Assembly (NCBI GenBank): GCA_028023455.1
Contig: JAQFVV010006354.1
Location: 2,367,615-2,431,614 of the forward strand
Direction: 5' to 3'
Length of the DNA: 64,000 nucleotides
From: Epiperipatus broadwayi
Taxonomy: Eukaryota; Onychophora; Udeonychophora; Euonychophora; Peripatidae
The notes under the pieces are model-generated. The model worked only from the letters and a program-made list of their open reading frames with translations, was not told the DNA's origin and made no database searches. The position numbers were made by a program, and so were the translations under genes. Shown one piece after another: positions 16,501 to 31,153 of the stretch (the first letter of the stretch is position 1; every line of letters starts with the position of its first letter).

Positions 16501-16957
16501 ATGGAGATTTTGGTAAAGCTCCATCTATTGATCATAAATGCACGTTATAGCAAGTTATGTGATTTATAACTTGTTTTGTTTTTCATAAATGTACCTTTGA
16601 AAGTTTTTGCAATGATATATATATATATATTGCAGAGACTTTTACTATGTGGTGAAACTGAACTGATTTCAGACCAATATAGCTATCTGGCTTGTTATGA
16701 TGGGTTTGAAGACTTTACATGTCTGAAAAATTCATGCTTGCAAACTGATAGGAACTTGTTTCATAAATGCTGAGAGTTAGTGTTTAGATCTAGTTTCTGG
16801 TCCCTACCCTTCACTGATGATAGCAAATTAGCTTGAAATGAGCTGATCTGAAGGTGGAGCCAATGAAAGAGATAGTGAATTTTGACACTTTGACGTTTAT
16901 GTAAACATACACTTTTACAGAGATTTTGGTAAAGCTCCATCTATTGATCATATATAT
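16501..16957. mobile_element. Fragments of the palindromic fold-back repeat
   Basis: Two right-end pieces of the family whose complete copy is at 52517-53130. The first (16501-16535) holds GGTAAAGCTCCATCTATTGA, plus about 45 bases of matching flank to 16578. The second (16630-16957) runs from the central spacer (TGGTGAAACTGAACTGA, 16650s) through the whole right arm to the same terminal sequence. Element ends therefore occur twice in direct orientation about 420 bp apart, and the third-family LINE is joined to the first. Confidence 0.8.
16808..16854 (+). ncRNA. Hammerhead-ribozyme-like motif in fold-back repeat
   Basis: All core boxes in type I order: stem I 5' strand CCTTCA (16808-16813), CTGATGA (16814-16820), stem II AGC/GCT closing a 6-base loop (16822-16833), GAAA (16835-16838), short stem III ending in ATC (16846-16848, NUH cleavage triplet), and stem I 3' strand TGAAGG (16849-16854), a perfect 6-bp match. 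Stem III here is imperfect (ATGAG/CTGAT). Stem II is short (3 bp). Cleavage is predicted after C16848 if active. Confidence 0.5.
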
Positions 16958-18280
16958 GTGTGTAAATATATATCAACAGTTAATTATTTCTGAATAATTT
17001 CTATATCTCTACATTTTTATTAACATAGATCTTATGTCTCACTGTTTGAATATATTAATAATACTAAAAACATGATGAAATTAAAATACTTTAAAATAAT
17101 AGAGAATATTTTATGTTAAAGTATATCCTCAATTTTTACATTTGTAAAAATTATTCTGATAATTTTCAAATTAAAATATTACTATTATATTTTTAAATTA
17201 TAAGTATGACCACATTAGTCTGCCTTTTTTTGTCAATTTTAAAATTGTTTTCATCTGTTATTTTTTTTTACTCAGACTATTTTTTACTGACTAATGATGA
17301 GATGTTTAATGAGAATCTTAAGGTAACAAAATGATGAAAAGTGAAAGACAAAGCTTAGAAAGTGGAAACAAATTCTGTTTGTATTATAAATATTATTGTT
17401 TTTTTTTTTTCAATTAATATGATATACTATAAAAAAGATAGTAGAGGTATTTTTGTAGAATATTGCTTATTCTTTATTCGAAGTTCTCTTTTTACGTTGG
17501 TCTTTTACAATAACTTGATTTCAGTAAACAGATCTTATATATATATATTATTCTGAAGAAAAAAAAGTCCATTCTATCTTCAAACAATAATTGTTTACAA
17601 AAATCATTGAGTCAAATTTTATTATTCCCATTTTTCTACAAGAGTAAATTTATTCCTCGATCATTCCTTTAAATGTGTTATTTTTTATAACAAGTAAAAA
17701 AGAAGAAACTAAACGATTAGTTTGAAAAATAAATAAAATCGTTTCTTTTTTCCCAGAGTTCTTTTAAAACTTAGAAGAAAAAAAAACCCAAATAACAAAT
17801 ATCATTAATGAATTTGTAAGACTATGTTCTCCTTTTTTTATTCATTTTAACCTTGATTAAATCTATTTATAAAAATACACAATTATTTTAGGCATCTGCT
17901 ATGAATCGTGTAATTCTTGCGGTTACTTTTTTTTTTTGTTTTTATTTCGCAACTCTGTTTTTCAAAATTTTAGCGTCTTCTATTGTATTTACAATTGGAA
18001 ATCATTATAATTTATATATTTTCTGTGTTATATTCGCAGTCTAATCTTTGGCAACATTAAAATTATATAGAAATGATTGTTTACAACATTATATATACGA
18101 TTATAGTAACAAAGGTTTATTTTCAAATCTTTTTAACATTTCATTCAAGTAGCTATCATTCCAACTTTTCCAAAGAAAGCCTTATTACTTTCTTAACTTC
18201 CCTTTTAAAAAAAAGTATCTCTTGGTGTGAGATCACATAGAGTAAGTTATAAGATTATATACTCCAAATGACCAACTCAC
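16958..18280. other. AT-rich noncoding stretch
   Basis: No coding trace or repeat family recognised on either strand. Confidence 0.45.
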
Positions 18281-22856
<4,576 letters not shown>

Positions 22857-22858
22857 TT

Positions 22859-22874
22859 GTTGTTGTTGTTGTTG

Positions 22875-22945
<71 letters not shown>
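22859..22945. repeat. (TTG)n(TTA)n compound microsatellite
   Basis: About 7 TTG units followed by about 23 TTA units. A poly-Leu frame across it is an artefact. Confidence 0.97.
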
Positions 22946-23018
22946 TTCTAATATATATATATATATTTCATATGATGGAATATTTTCTAATATATATATA
23001 TATATTTCATATGATGGA
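22946..23018. repeat. Tandem duplication of a 37-bp unit
   Basis: TTTTCTAATATATA... ending in TTTCATATGATGGAA occurs twice in direct tandem, differing in TA count by at most a unit. The unit ends at the start of the fold-back repeat (GATGGAATT). Confidence 0.9.
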
Positions 23019-24175
23019 ATTGAAATCCATTATGCTGCCTTTATAAAATACTTTAATACAAAAATATAAACAAATATTATAGACAACTACATTTGAATTA
23101 ATAAATAATAAATGTATTTACATCAAATCGATTTTCGTTCAAAATGAAACTTCTCAAGATGTTAGAATAAATCAGAAAGTCACACAATTTATATTACCTT
23201 AGTATGCACATATTGTTTAAATTCACTTTTAAAAATTATTAATATTTTCAATGTTTAATTAATGTCTTACAACTCAACTTCAAATTCTTGTAGCAAAAAT
23301 CTAGAAACTTAGCATCCTTTAACCCTAATAATAATAAAGGCTTCATAAAATTATGACAAAACAAGGACACAGTTTATAAAATTTACCAGAAACTATCAGA
23401 AGACACCATCGCACAAAATGTTTGTAGAGTTGAAAGAAATCACATGGCAAATCTTCAAAATAGCAGTTTTTTTAATCTTGTTTATAAAAATCTTTAAATA
23501 AATTAAAAGATATGATATCTACTGAATTATATAAAACTTGCATTTTTCTTTAGGAGATGAAATTCTAAACTCATTTAAAGGCAACATAATGGATTTTAAT
23601 TCCATCATATAAAATATTATTGAAGAAAATTTAGAAATGGTTTTAAATTAGATCGTCATTGAAATATTAATATTTATGAACGAAATGACTTTAGAATTTC
23701 ATCTACTAAAGAAAAATGCAAGTTTTTATATAATTCAGTAGATATAATATCTTTTAATTTATTTAAAGATTTTTATATTCAAGATTAAGAATACTGCTAT
23801 ATTGAAGATATGCCATCTCATTTGTTTTAACTCTACAGACATTTGGTGTGATGGTGTCTTCTGATTGTTGCTGGTAAATTTTATAAAGTGTGTCCTTGTT
23901 TTGTCATAATTTTATAAAGCCTTTATTATTAAGGTTAAACGATGCTAAGTTTCTAGATTTTGATACAAGAATCCGTGAAGTTGAGTTGTAAGTCAGCAAT
24001 TAAACATTGAAAATTTTAATAATTTTTAAAATTTAATTTGAACAATAGGTGCATACTAAGTTAATATAAATCGCGTGACTTTCTGATTTATTCTAACATC
24101 TTGAGATGGTTCATTTTGAACGAAAATCGATTTGATGTAAATAAATTTATTATTTATTAATTCAAATGAAGTTGT

Positions 24176-24182
<7 letters not shown>
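23014..24182. repeat. Unclassified fold-back repeat, about 0.5-kb arms
   Basis: Left arm (about 23078-23572) and right arm (about 23680-24182) are inverted copies at high identity. For example, TCAAATCGATTTTCGTTCA near 23126 is mirrored near 24117, and AAACTTGCATTTTTCTTTAG near 23536 is mirrored near 23705. Between them, 23573-23618 repeats in inverse orientation the terminal unit TGCTGCCTTTATAAAATA seen left of the left arm. The same unit and arm ends adjoin the RTE 3' end at 3848-3900. Fragmentary open frames occur (phrases such as LYKHFVRWCLLIVSGKFYK), but I recognise no family. A PLE origin is possible. Confidence 0.75.

Positions 24183-24244
<62 letters not shown>
24183..24244. repeat. 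(TA)n microsatellite
   Basis: TA array between the fold-back and the upstream pseudo-LTR of the PLE at 24245. Confidence 0.97.
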
Positions 24245-24247
<3 letters not shown>

Positions 24248-24428
24248 CCTCATATTGTGAATGCTGAACTTGAATCTCATTTCTCATCTCACACACAGTC
24301 ATGTTATTTGTTAAGATCTAACGTTTTTTCGTTCAAAAGTTAACCTCGATAATGGCGGTTGCTATTCCGTCGAAATATCGGTGTTTAATGGAAAACAATA
24401 CACGGTATAGCCCAAAAAGTTATAATTT
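24245..24428 (+). repeat. Upstream PLE pseudo-LTR
   Basis: Matches 26809-26989 in the same orientation. It begins AAGCCTCATATTGTGAATGC and ends CCCAAAAAGTTATAA. It includes the coding-end phrase LESHFSSHTQS and a hammerhead-like stem-loop at 24345-24376. Confidence 0.9.
24345..24376 (+). ncRNA. Hammerhead-like stem-loop in upstream pLTR
   Basis: CGATAAT, stem GGCGG, loop TTGCTATT, CCGTC, then GAAAT. The 5-bp helix includes one G-U pair. The downstream pLTR copy (26908-26940) reads TTGATAAT with GGCAG/CCCTC, so its stem is damaged while the flanking boxes persist. The first box is not the consensus CUGAUGA. Confidence 0.35.
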
Positions 24429-24479
24429 ATCTACATCATATAACCGTGAAAACATTAAGTATAACATTATTAATCTTCA

Positions 24480-26905
24480 AGGGGAGAAAATGTTTTTTTT
24501 TTATTAAGAACTTTCGAAAAATCTTGCGTAAAGAAAGAAAAGTTGTTGTGCGACCTTACATTTCTAATTCGTTGTAGAGATAATGAGGTTGTTCCAAAAT
24601 GCTGCAGATTAAAATTTCATTCAAAGTCTTTTAAAATAGGAAACTTTCTACAGGTGGTGAGTAGGAAAATTTTGATTTCTTTTATTCATGATGTTAGAAA
24701 GAAGTTAAACTATATTGATTGTTTTTTACTGAGAGACGGATAACGTTAAGCAATATTATACACCCCATTCTTTGGTCTATTTTTGATAAAATTGTTTATT
24801 TTCGATCTGTTAAGGATTCAGAATTTAAAACCTTGAAACAAAAGAAGAAATTTACTTTATTAATAAGTAGAAAGGAAAAATAATTTACTAATAATACTGT
24901 GGGTGATTCATATGTAAAAAAATATCCCATCATAAACTTTCTTGTGATGAAATTTCTCTGTTGAAAGAAGGTTTTAATTATGCATTGGCTCTTAAATGTG
25001 TTCCAGTTGAAAATATTATATGTAATATAGAATCTTCCTTAAAATTGAAGTTTGTGATGTCTTAAAAAATATGAAACCACCAACAAATAATTTATCTAAA
25101 GGAGAATTTATTGCACTTCAAAATTTAAAAAAAAAAAGATTCAATTGTTGTTATTCCAGCAGATAAGCGTAATTCTACTGTTGTTCTGGATCGGTTGGAT
25201 TATAATAATAAAATTGTAGATTTATTAAATGATGGAACTTATAAAAAGATTATTAGAGATCATCTGACATATTTAAAGTAAAAGACAAAATGTTTTATCA
25301 AACGTTCTAGTATAAATGAAGATATGAAAATTAAAATTTCTCCAAGAGAAGAAGGTTCTTCATTATATCCTAAATTTTATGGTTTGCCTAAAATTCATAA
25401 ATCTGAGATACCATTGTGACCTATTGTGTGTGCTATAGGCTCTCCCACACATGCTTTGGCTAGATATTTAGCCCAAGGCTTACCGCCATTGACAGACAAG
25501 ATTCCATCAAGAATTAAAAATTCAAGCTATTTTATTTCAATAATTAAAAACTTAAAACTAACTGGAACTGATTTATTGGTTAGTTTTGGTGTTTCTTCTA
25601 TGTTTACTAATATTCCTGTTGAAGAAGCATTAAATATAATAGCTCAGTACAATGATTTACCTAATTTTATTATTCCATTAGCAAAGCATTGCCTTGAAAA
25701 TCCTTTTTTTGTTTATAATTCTCAACTGTTTAAACAAATTAAAGGACTTTCTATGGGATCCCCACTGTCACCTGTTATTGCTGATCTTTTCATGGACAAT
25801 TTTGAAAGTCAAGTATTATGTGCAACTACTAAAAAACCTTCTATTTGGATTAGATGTGTGGATGATACTTTTGTCATATGGGCTCATGGAATTGATTCTT
25901 TAAATTCTTTTCTTGCTTTTATAAATAATTAGCATCCAAATAATAAATTTACTATGGAAGTGGAAAATAACAGGTCACTTTCTTTTCTGGATGTTTTAAT
26001 TGCAAGAAAATGTGATGAAACATTGTCAATATCAGTTTACAGAAAATCCATTCATACAAACAGATATCTTAATTTTAATTCTCATCATCATCCTGCACAA
26101 TTTTTTCTGTAGCTAAAAATCTTTTCACTAGATCTTATAATTTATCTGATAAATCACATCTTTCTCAAGAAATAGAACTTACAAAAAGTATTCTGCTTTC
26201 TAATAATTATAATAAAAAACATCATATGTAGGGCTTTATATAACATTAATACTAAAAAGAAAAAAGAGGATAGAATTGATAATTCCTCTTTTAATAGAGT
26301 AATTTTGCCTTACATTAGGGGGGTTACTGATAAAATCAGTAGAAGACTATCTTGTTTTAATATAAAGACAACTTTTTCTACTGGCAAAAAAATTGGTGAT
26401 TTTTTGTATAAACCTAAAGACAGAATATTTTTGGATCACCGAGGAGTTTATGAAATTCCATGTTTCCAATGCACAAGAGGCTATGTGGGTCAGTCTAATA
26501 GACAAATTAATGTCAGAATTAAGGAACATAAAAATGTTTTTCATCAAAAAATTAGCACATCAGTTTTTACTTCCCATTATTGAGAAACTGGTCACAAACC
26601 TAATTTTGACAATACAAAAATATTTGCTAATTTGGAAAGATGTGATTTAAGAACCATGAGAGAGTCAATTGAAATATTAAAGAGACCTACTGGTTTAAAT
26701 AGAACTGATGAAGCACAATGTATTCCAGCTATGTGGAAACCTCTCATTTTATCCAATATTAACTTAAAATTAATAGGTAAAAATATTGAGGGAAATAAAC
26801 ATTTTGATAAGCCTCATATTGTGAATGCTGAACTTGAATCTCATTTCTCATCTCACACACAGTCACATTATTTGTTAAGATCTAATGGTTTTTCTTTCAA
26901 AAGTT
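24480..26905 (+). pseudogene. PLE polyprotein: RT plus GIY-YIG endonuclease, motif A mutated
   Basis: Signs of each domain in order: an N-terminal basic region (about 24500-24740); VIPADKRNSTVVLDRLDY near 25150 (finger region); PKFYGLPKIHK near 25375, followed by a stop just before PIVCAIGSPTHALARYL; motif A near 25580 reads LLVSFGVSSMFTNIPV, with Gly (GGT) where the catalytic Asp belongs; GLSMGSPLSPVIADLFMDNF near 25770 (motif B); WIRCVDDTFVIW near 25850 (motif C, Asp-Asp kept). The GIY-YIG domain begins VYEIPCFQC near 26450, then GYVGQSNRQINVRIKEHK near 26480, and RTMRESIEILKRPTG near 26650. Stops are at 25419, 25930, about 26110, 26228, 26581 and 26647. Confidence 0.88.
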
Positions 26906-26989
26906 AACTTTGATAATGGCAGTTGCTATTCCCTCGAAATATCGGTGTTTAATGGAAAACAATACACGGTATAGCCAAAAAAGTTATAA

Positions 26990-27007
26990 TATATATATAT
27001 ATATATA
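26990..27007. repeat. Short (TA)n tract between two PLE copies
   Basis: About 18 bp of TA, separating the pLTR end from the next element. Confidence 0.9.
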
Positions 27008-27074
27008 ATCAAAACTACCCCAAATCTAAAATTAAACCAGACCAGCATAAAAATAATATTAAAACACAACATAA

Positions 27075-27104
27075 GGTTTCACTGCTACAAGCAGACTTCT
27101 CAAG
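27075..27104 (-). ncRNA. Hammerhead-like stem-loop, left arm
   Basis: Minus strand: CTTGAGAAGTCTGC, loop TTGTA, GCAGTGAAACC. CTGC/GCAG pair as stem II, followed by GAAAC. The first box (UUGAGAA) is a poor match to CUGAUGA. The right arm has the same sequence at 29096-29125. Confidence 0.3.
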
Positions 27105-27150
27105 TGTAAAGAACTACAAAAAAAACAAAAACTACTCAATATATATACTA

Positions 27151-28176
27151 TTAAAAACTACTCACAAATCCATTCACTTCCCATCCACCCTTAATATTAA
27201 AAGAACAATTAAATAAGTTAATTGCTTCAGAATAATAAATTTTCAATAATAAAGACTCTTTAATTCTTCTTTTGATTTCATTTCTCTCAAAGACGACAAC
27301 CTTAGCTTCATCAAAATCAACAGTGTGGCCTGTATCTTTTTCATGGACATACATAGCAGAACTAAGATATCTATTTTTAACTCTACTTTTATGAACCTTT
27401 ATTCTTTCATTTAAACTCAAACTACTCTGACCTATGTAAACCTTCTTACAAAATAAACAAGAAATAAAATATACTACACCAGGAATAGTCTTTCTATCAA
27501 AAACTTATTTTGTATTATTTAATAAATTATTCAATGTAACACCCCTTTTCCAAGCAATTTTCTTATTTCCAAACAATTTACTATTTCTACACACAATTTT
27601 ATAAGAAGACAATTTAAATGGCAAAGAAATAAAATCATATTTTTTCTTTAACCTTTACATCCTTACAAATATTACTATTAAATAAAATACTTTTAACAAA
27701 TTTATCAGAGTATCCAACACTCAAATAATATTTATAAAATTGATATTTCTGAAACAAAGCTACCCCACTAGAATTTTTTAATTTAATATTCCTATGACAA
27801 TAATTCCTTAAAGCAGCTACTTTATGAGATACAGACTGATAGCTATCAGGTTTAATTATAGATCTTAATTCTTTACTTTTAACTAAATGACTGCACAATA
27901 AACAATTAGTTTCTATATTTCTAATCACCAAAAGATCTAAAAATTTTAACCTACCAAAATCTAACATCCCCTTCTTCTAACACAAATTTTATAGAAGGAT
28001 CAAAACAATTAAACTCATTTACAAATTCCTTCAATTTATCATTCTCAACTACAAATAAACAATCATCAACATATCTGACAAATATTTTTACACATAAACA
28101 ATTCTTTTTAATAATAATTACCTCTTCCATAAAACTAATATAAACTGAACATACTAAAGGAGAAATAATATAACCT
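27151..28176 (-). pseudogene. PLE RT C-terminus and GIY-YIG domain, left copy
   Basis: Minus strand. YIISPLVCSVYISFMEEV near 28160 follows RT motif B. VRYVDDCLFVVENDKL near 28080 is RT motif C with the Asp-Asp pair. GRLKFLDLLVIRN near 27950, then a His-rich linker. The endonuclease part has VVYFISCLFCKKVYIGQSS near 27460 and SLNERIKVHKSRVKNRY near 27410, the GIY-YIG core with its Arg. Then EKDTGHTVDF near 27340, and ERNEIKRRIKESLLLKI near 27280 (the Glu-containing helix), ending GWEVNGFVSSF. A frame break occurs near 27970 and a stop near 27635-27650. Confidence 0.85.
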
Positions 28177-28219
28177 ATTTGTAAATGAGTTTAATTGTTT
28201 TGATCCTTCTATAAAATTT

Positions 28220-29050
28220 GTGTTAGAAGGAGGGGGGTTAGATTTTGGTAAGTTAAAATTTTTAGATCTTTTGGTGATTAGAAATATAGAAACTAATTGT
28301 TTATTGTGCAGTCATTTAGTTAAAAGTAAAGAATTAAGATCTATAATTAAACCTGATATCTATCAGTCTGTATCTCATAAAGTAGCTGCTTTAAGGAATT
28401 ATTGTCATAGGAATATTAATTTAAATAATTCTAGTGGGGTAGCTTTGTTTTAGAAATATCAATTTTATAAAGATTATTTGAGTGTTGGATACTCTGATAA
28501 ATTTGTTAAAAGTATTTTATTTAATAGTAATATTTGTAAGGATGTAAAGGTTAAAGAAAAATATGATTTTATTTGTTTGCCATTTAAATTGTCTTCTTAT
28601 AAAATTGTGTGTAGAAATAGTAAATTGTTTGGAAATAAGAAAAATTGCTTGGAAAAGGGGTGTTACATTGAATAATTTATTAAATAATACAAAAGAAGTT
28701 TTTGATAGAAAGACTATTCCTGGTGTAGTATATTTTATTCCTTGTTTATTTGTAAGAAGGTTTACATAGGTCAGAGTAGTTTGAGTTTAAATGAAAGAAT
28801 AAAGGTTCATAAAAATAGAGTTAAAAATAGATATCTTAGTTCTGCTATGTATGTCCATGAAAAAGATACAGGCCACACTGTTGATTTTGATGAAGCTAAG
28901 GTTGTCTGCTTTGAGAGAAATGAAATCAAAAGAAGAATTAAAGAGTCTTTATTATTGAAAATTTATTATTCTGAAGCAATTAACTTATTTAAGAGTTCTT
29001 TTAATATTAAGGGTGGATGGGAAGTGAATGGATTTGTGGGTAGTTTTTAA
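28220..29050 (+). pseudogene. PLE GIY-YIG domain, right inverted copy
   Basis: Same protein as the left copy, on plus: LDFGKLKFLDLLVIRN (28245), a stop at 28451, VGYSDKFVKSIL (28480), then KKVYIGQSSLSLNERIKV (28755) through KRRIKESLLLKIYYSEA (28930) to the stop at 29048. The final 102 codons are open and cover the whole catalytic core. Compared with the left copy, substitutions such as KSR to KNR and VVVF to VVCF are visible, so the two arms have diverged since duplication or have different sources. Confidence 0.85.
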
Positions 29051-29095
29051 TAGTATATATATTGTGTAGTTTTTTTTTTTTTGTAGTTCTTTACA

Positions 29096-29125
29096 CTTGA
29101 GAAGTCTGCTTGTAGCAGTGAAACC
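29096..29125 (+). ncRNA. Hammerhead-like stem-loop, right arm
   Basis: Inverted twin of 27075-27104 and identical in the core. It lies between the stop codon of the PLE frame and the outer end of the element. Confidence 0.3.
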
Positions 29126-29221
29126 TTAGGTTGTGTTTTAATATTATTTTTATGCTGGTCTGGTTTAATTTTAGATTTGGGGTAGTTTTGATTTTATATT
29201 GACTAGTTTAGCTTTATGTTG

Positions 29222-29335
<114 letters not shown>

Positions 29336-29368
29336 AAAAGACTTATAAATCCAATAAATAATATAATA

Positions 29369-29396
29369 TTTCAACCAGAGGACTGGTTTTCATCAG
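29369..29396 (-). ncRNA. Hammerhead-like motif with consensus CUGAUGA, left arm
   Basis: Minus strand: CTGATGA, A, AACCAG, loop TCCT, CTGGTT, GAAA. Stem II is 6 bp and both boxes match the hammerhead consensus. It is identical to 30945-30972. Confidence 0.5.
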
Positions 29397-29885
29397 AAAG
29401 AAAAAATACACAGTAAAATGGCGATAATCAAAAATTACAGATTTGGTAAAAGATTAAAAATTTAACAAAACCCCCTGATTGGTCACAAAATCTAACACAG
29501 AATATCTACCCAATCAATGACAAAATTCAAACAAAAAAAAAAACTACATTCCCTCCTAATCAAGCTTAAATTCTATTTAAATTAAAATAAATATAAAAAT
29601 AAAAAATCCAAAATTAAAAATTAAAATATACATATGTGCATACATAGAAAAATTAAACTATGCTCACACACAAAAAATAGCTGTGCTCACATTAATATTC
29701 ATTAAAAACTAAAATACTTATACATTTTAAAAATTATAGTTAGTGCAAAGTACAATAATTTATAACTAATTATTTATCTATAAACCAATTAAACACAGAT
29801 ATTAAACATCCATGTAACCAATCTTTACATAAAAAAACCTCATATAAGAAAATTTTCACATAAAAAACACACATATAGAAATCAT

Positions 29886-30165
29886 TTAGGAGACCAGGTA
29901 ACCCAGAGATGTAATAGTTCCAGTGTTCAAATTCAATCCATGCGGTTCTAAGGTCTTGAATTTAAAAATAAAAAAACTCTCCTTTTGTTTCCTCTCCCTT
30001 GTAGAAGAAAAACCTTCCTGAAGAATCACTACTTTTAAATCATCAATTGAATGATTCGGTAAGTTAAAATGTTTTGAAACCGGTCTATCTTTATTCTTAT
30101 GCAAAATGTCAAATCTATGATTAGTCATTCTGACATGTAAACTATTTGCTGACTCACCTATATAC
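29886..30165 (-). pseudogene. PLE GIY-YIG C-terminal part, left arm
   Basis: Minus strand: YIGESANSLHVRM at the palindrome centre, then TNHRFDILHKNKDRPVSKHF near 30100, NLPNHSIDDLKVVILQ near 30050, and KTLEPHGLNLNTG near 29930. This is the classic HR...H-F-N-L-P-x-H...L-x-P-x-G-L-N ending of GIY-YIG domains in vertebrate and invertebrate PLEs. The frame is open from the centre to the stop at 29886. The GIY half is missing because the copy begins at the palindrome centre. Confidence 0.88.
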
Positions 30166-30167
30166 TG

Positions 30168-30450
30168 GTATATAGGTGAGTCAGCAAATAGTTTACATGT
30201 CAGAATGACTAATCATAGATTTGACATTTTGCATAAGAATAAAGATAGACCGGTTTCAAAACATTTTAACTTACCGAATCATTCAATTGATGATTTAAAA
30301 GTAGTGATTCTTCAGGAAGGTTTTTTTTCTTCTACAAGGGAGAGGAAACAAAAGGAGAGTTTTTTTTATTTTTAAATTCAAGACCTTAGAACTGCATGGA
30401 TTGAATTTGAACACTGGAACTATTACATCTCTGGGTTACCTGGTCTCCTA
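30168..30450 (+). pseudogene. PLE GIY-YIG C-terminal part, right arm, frameshifted
   Basis: Inverted twin of 29886-30165. It reads YIGESANSLHVRM onward from 30172, but the T run near 30321 is three bases longer than its partner (one added codon), and an extra T in a second run near 30361 breaks the frame, so TRERKQKESFF runs into a stop. GLNLNTGTITS is recoverable in another frame near 30405. Confidence 0.85.
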
Positions 30451-30944
30451 AATGATTTCTATATGTGTGTTTTTTATGTGAAAATTTTCTTATATTAGGT
30501 TTTTTTATGTAAAGATTGGTTACATGGATGTTTAATATCTGTGTTTAATTGGTTTATAGATAAATAATTAGTTATAAATTATTGTACTTTGCATTAACTA
30601 TAATTTTTAAAATGTATAAGTATTTTAGTTTTTAATGAATATTAATGTGAGCACAGCTATTTTTTGTGTGTGAGCATAGTTTAATTTTTCTATGTATGCA
30701 CATATGTATATTTTAATTTTTAATTTTGGATTTTTTATTTTTATATTTATTTTAATTTAAATAGAATTTAAGCTTGATTAGGAGGGAATGTATTTTTTTT
30801 TTGTTGTTTGAATTTTGTCATTGATTGGGTAGATATTCTGTGTTAGATTTTGTGACTAATCAGGGGGGTTTTGTTAAATTTTTAATCTTTTACCAAATCT
30901 GTAATTTTTGATTATCACCATTTTACTGTGTATTTTTTTTCTTT

Positions 30945-30972
30945 CTGATGAAAACCAGTCCTCTGGTTGAAA
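30945..30972 (+). ncRNA. Hammerhead-like motif with consensus CUGAUGA, right arm
   Basis: CTGATGA (30945-30951), A, AACCAG/CTGGTT helix with TCCT loop, GAAA (30969-30972). Downstream ATA-TTA-TAT can form a 3-bp stem III followed by U. A convincing stem I with the preceding T-rich sequence is not visible, so activity is doubtful. Confidence 0.5.
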
Positions 30973-31059
30973 TATTATATTATTTATTGGATTTATAAGT
31001 CTTTATTTTTTTGTTTTTATATGTATTTCCTTTGGTTAGTTTGTTATATATTAATATTT

Positions 31060-31063
<4 letters not shown>

Positions 31064-31093
<30 letters not shown>

Positions 31094-31115
31094 AAATTTA
31101 AACTATATATATTTA

Positions 31116-31150
<35 letters not shown>
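31064..31150. repeat. Two (TA)n tracts around a short dyad
   Basis: TTTGATATATA...TATATCAAA encloses the first tract as an inverted repeat. A second TA tract follows at about 31121-31150. Confidence 0.9.

Positions 31151-31153
<3 letters not shown>

Larger units (their letters stand above)
24245..26989 (+). mobile_element. Penelope-like element with direct pseudo-LTRs
   Basis: The plus strand is flanked by direct repeats of about 180 bp: 24245-24428 and 26809-26989, roughly 5-8% diverged. Such partial tandem copies ('pLTRs') are typical of PLEs. Between them lie an N-terminal domain, the reverse transcriptase and a GIY-YIG endonuclease, the standard PLE order, in about 2.4 kb. The downstream repeat includes the end of the coding region, as expected if an upstream partial copy was joined to a full one. 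Multiple stops and frame breaks show decay. TA arrays lie on both sides. Confidence 0.88.
27008..29192. mobile_element. Penelope-like element as an inverted head-to-head duplication
   Basis: Left arm 27008-28026 (coding on minus) and right arm 28177-29192 (coding on plus) are inverted copies about 1.02 kb long with few differences. The 150-bp spacer 28027-28176 continues the minus-strand coding of the left arm into the RT, so the left copy is longer by that amount. Both arms end with the same outer sequence (TCAAAACTACCCCAAATC and its complement) close to TA arrays. The arms carry the RT C-terminus and GIY-YIG domain plus a hammerhead-like terminal stem-loop. Confidence 0.9.
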
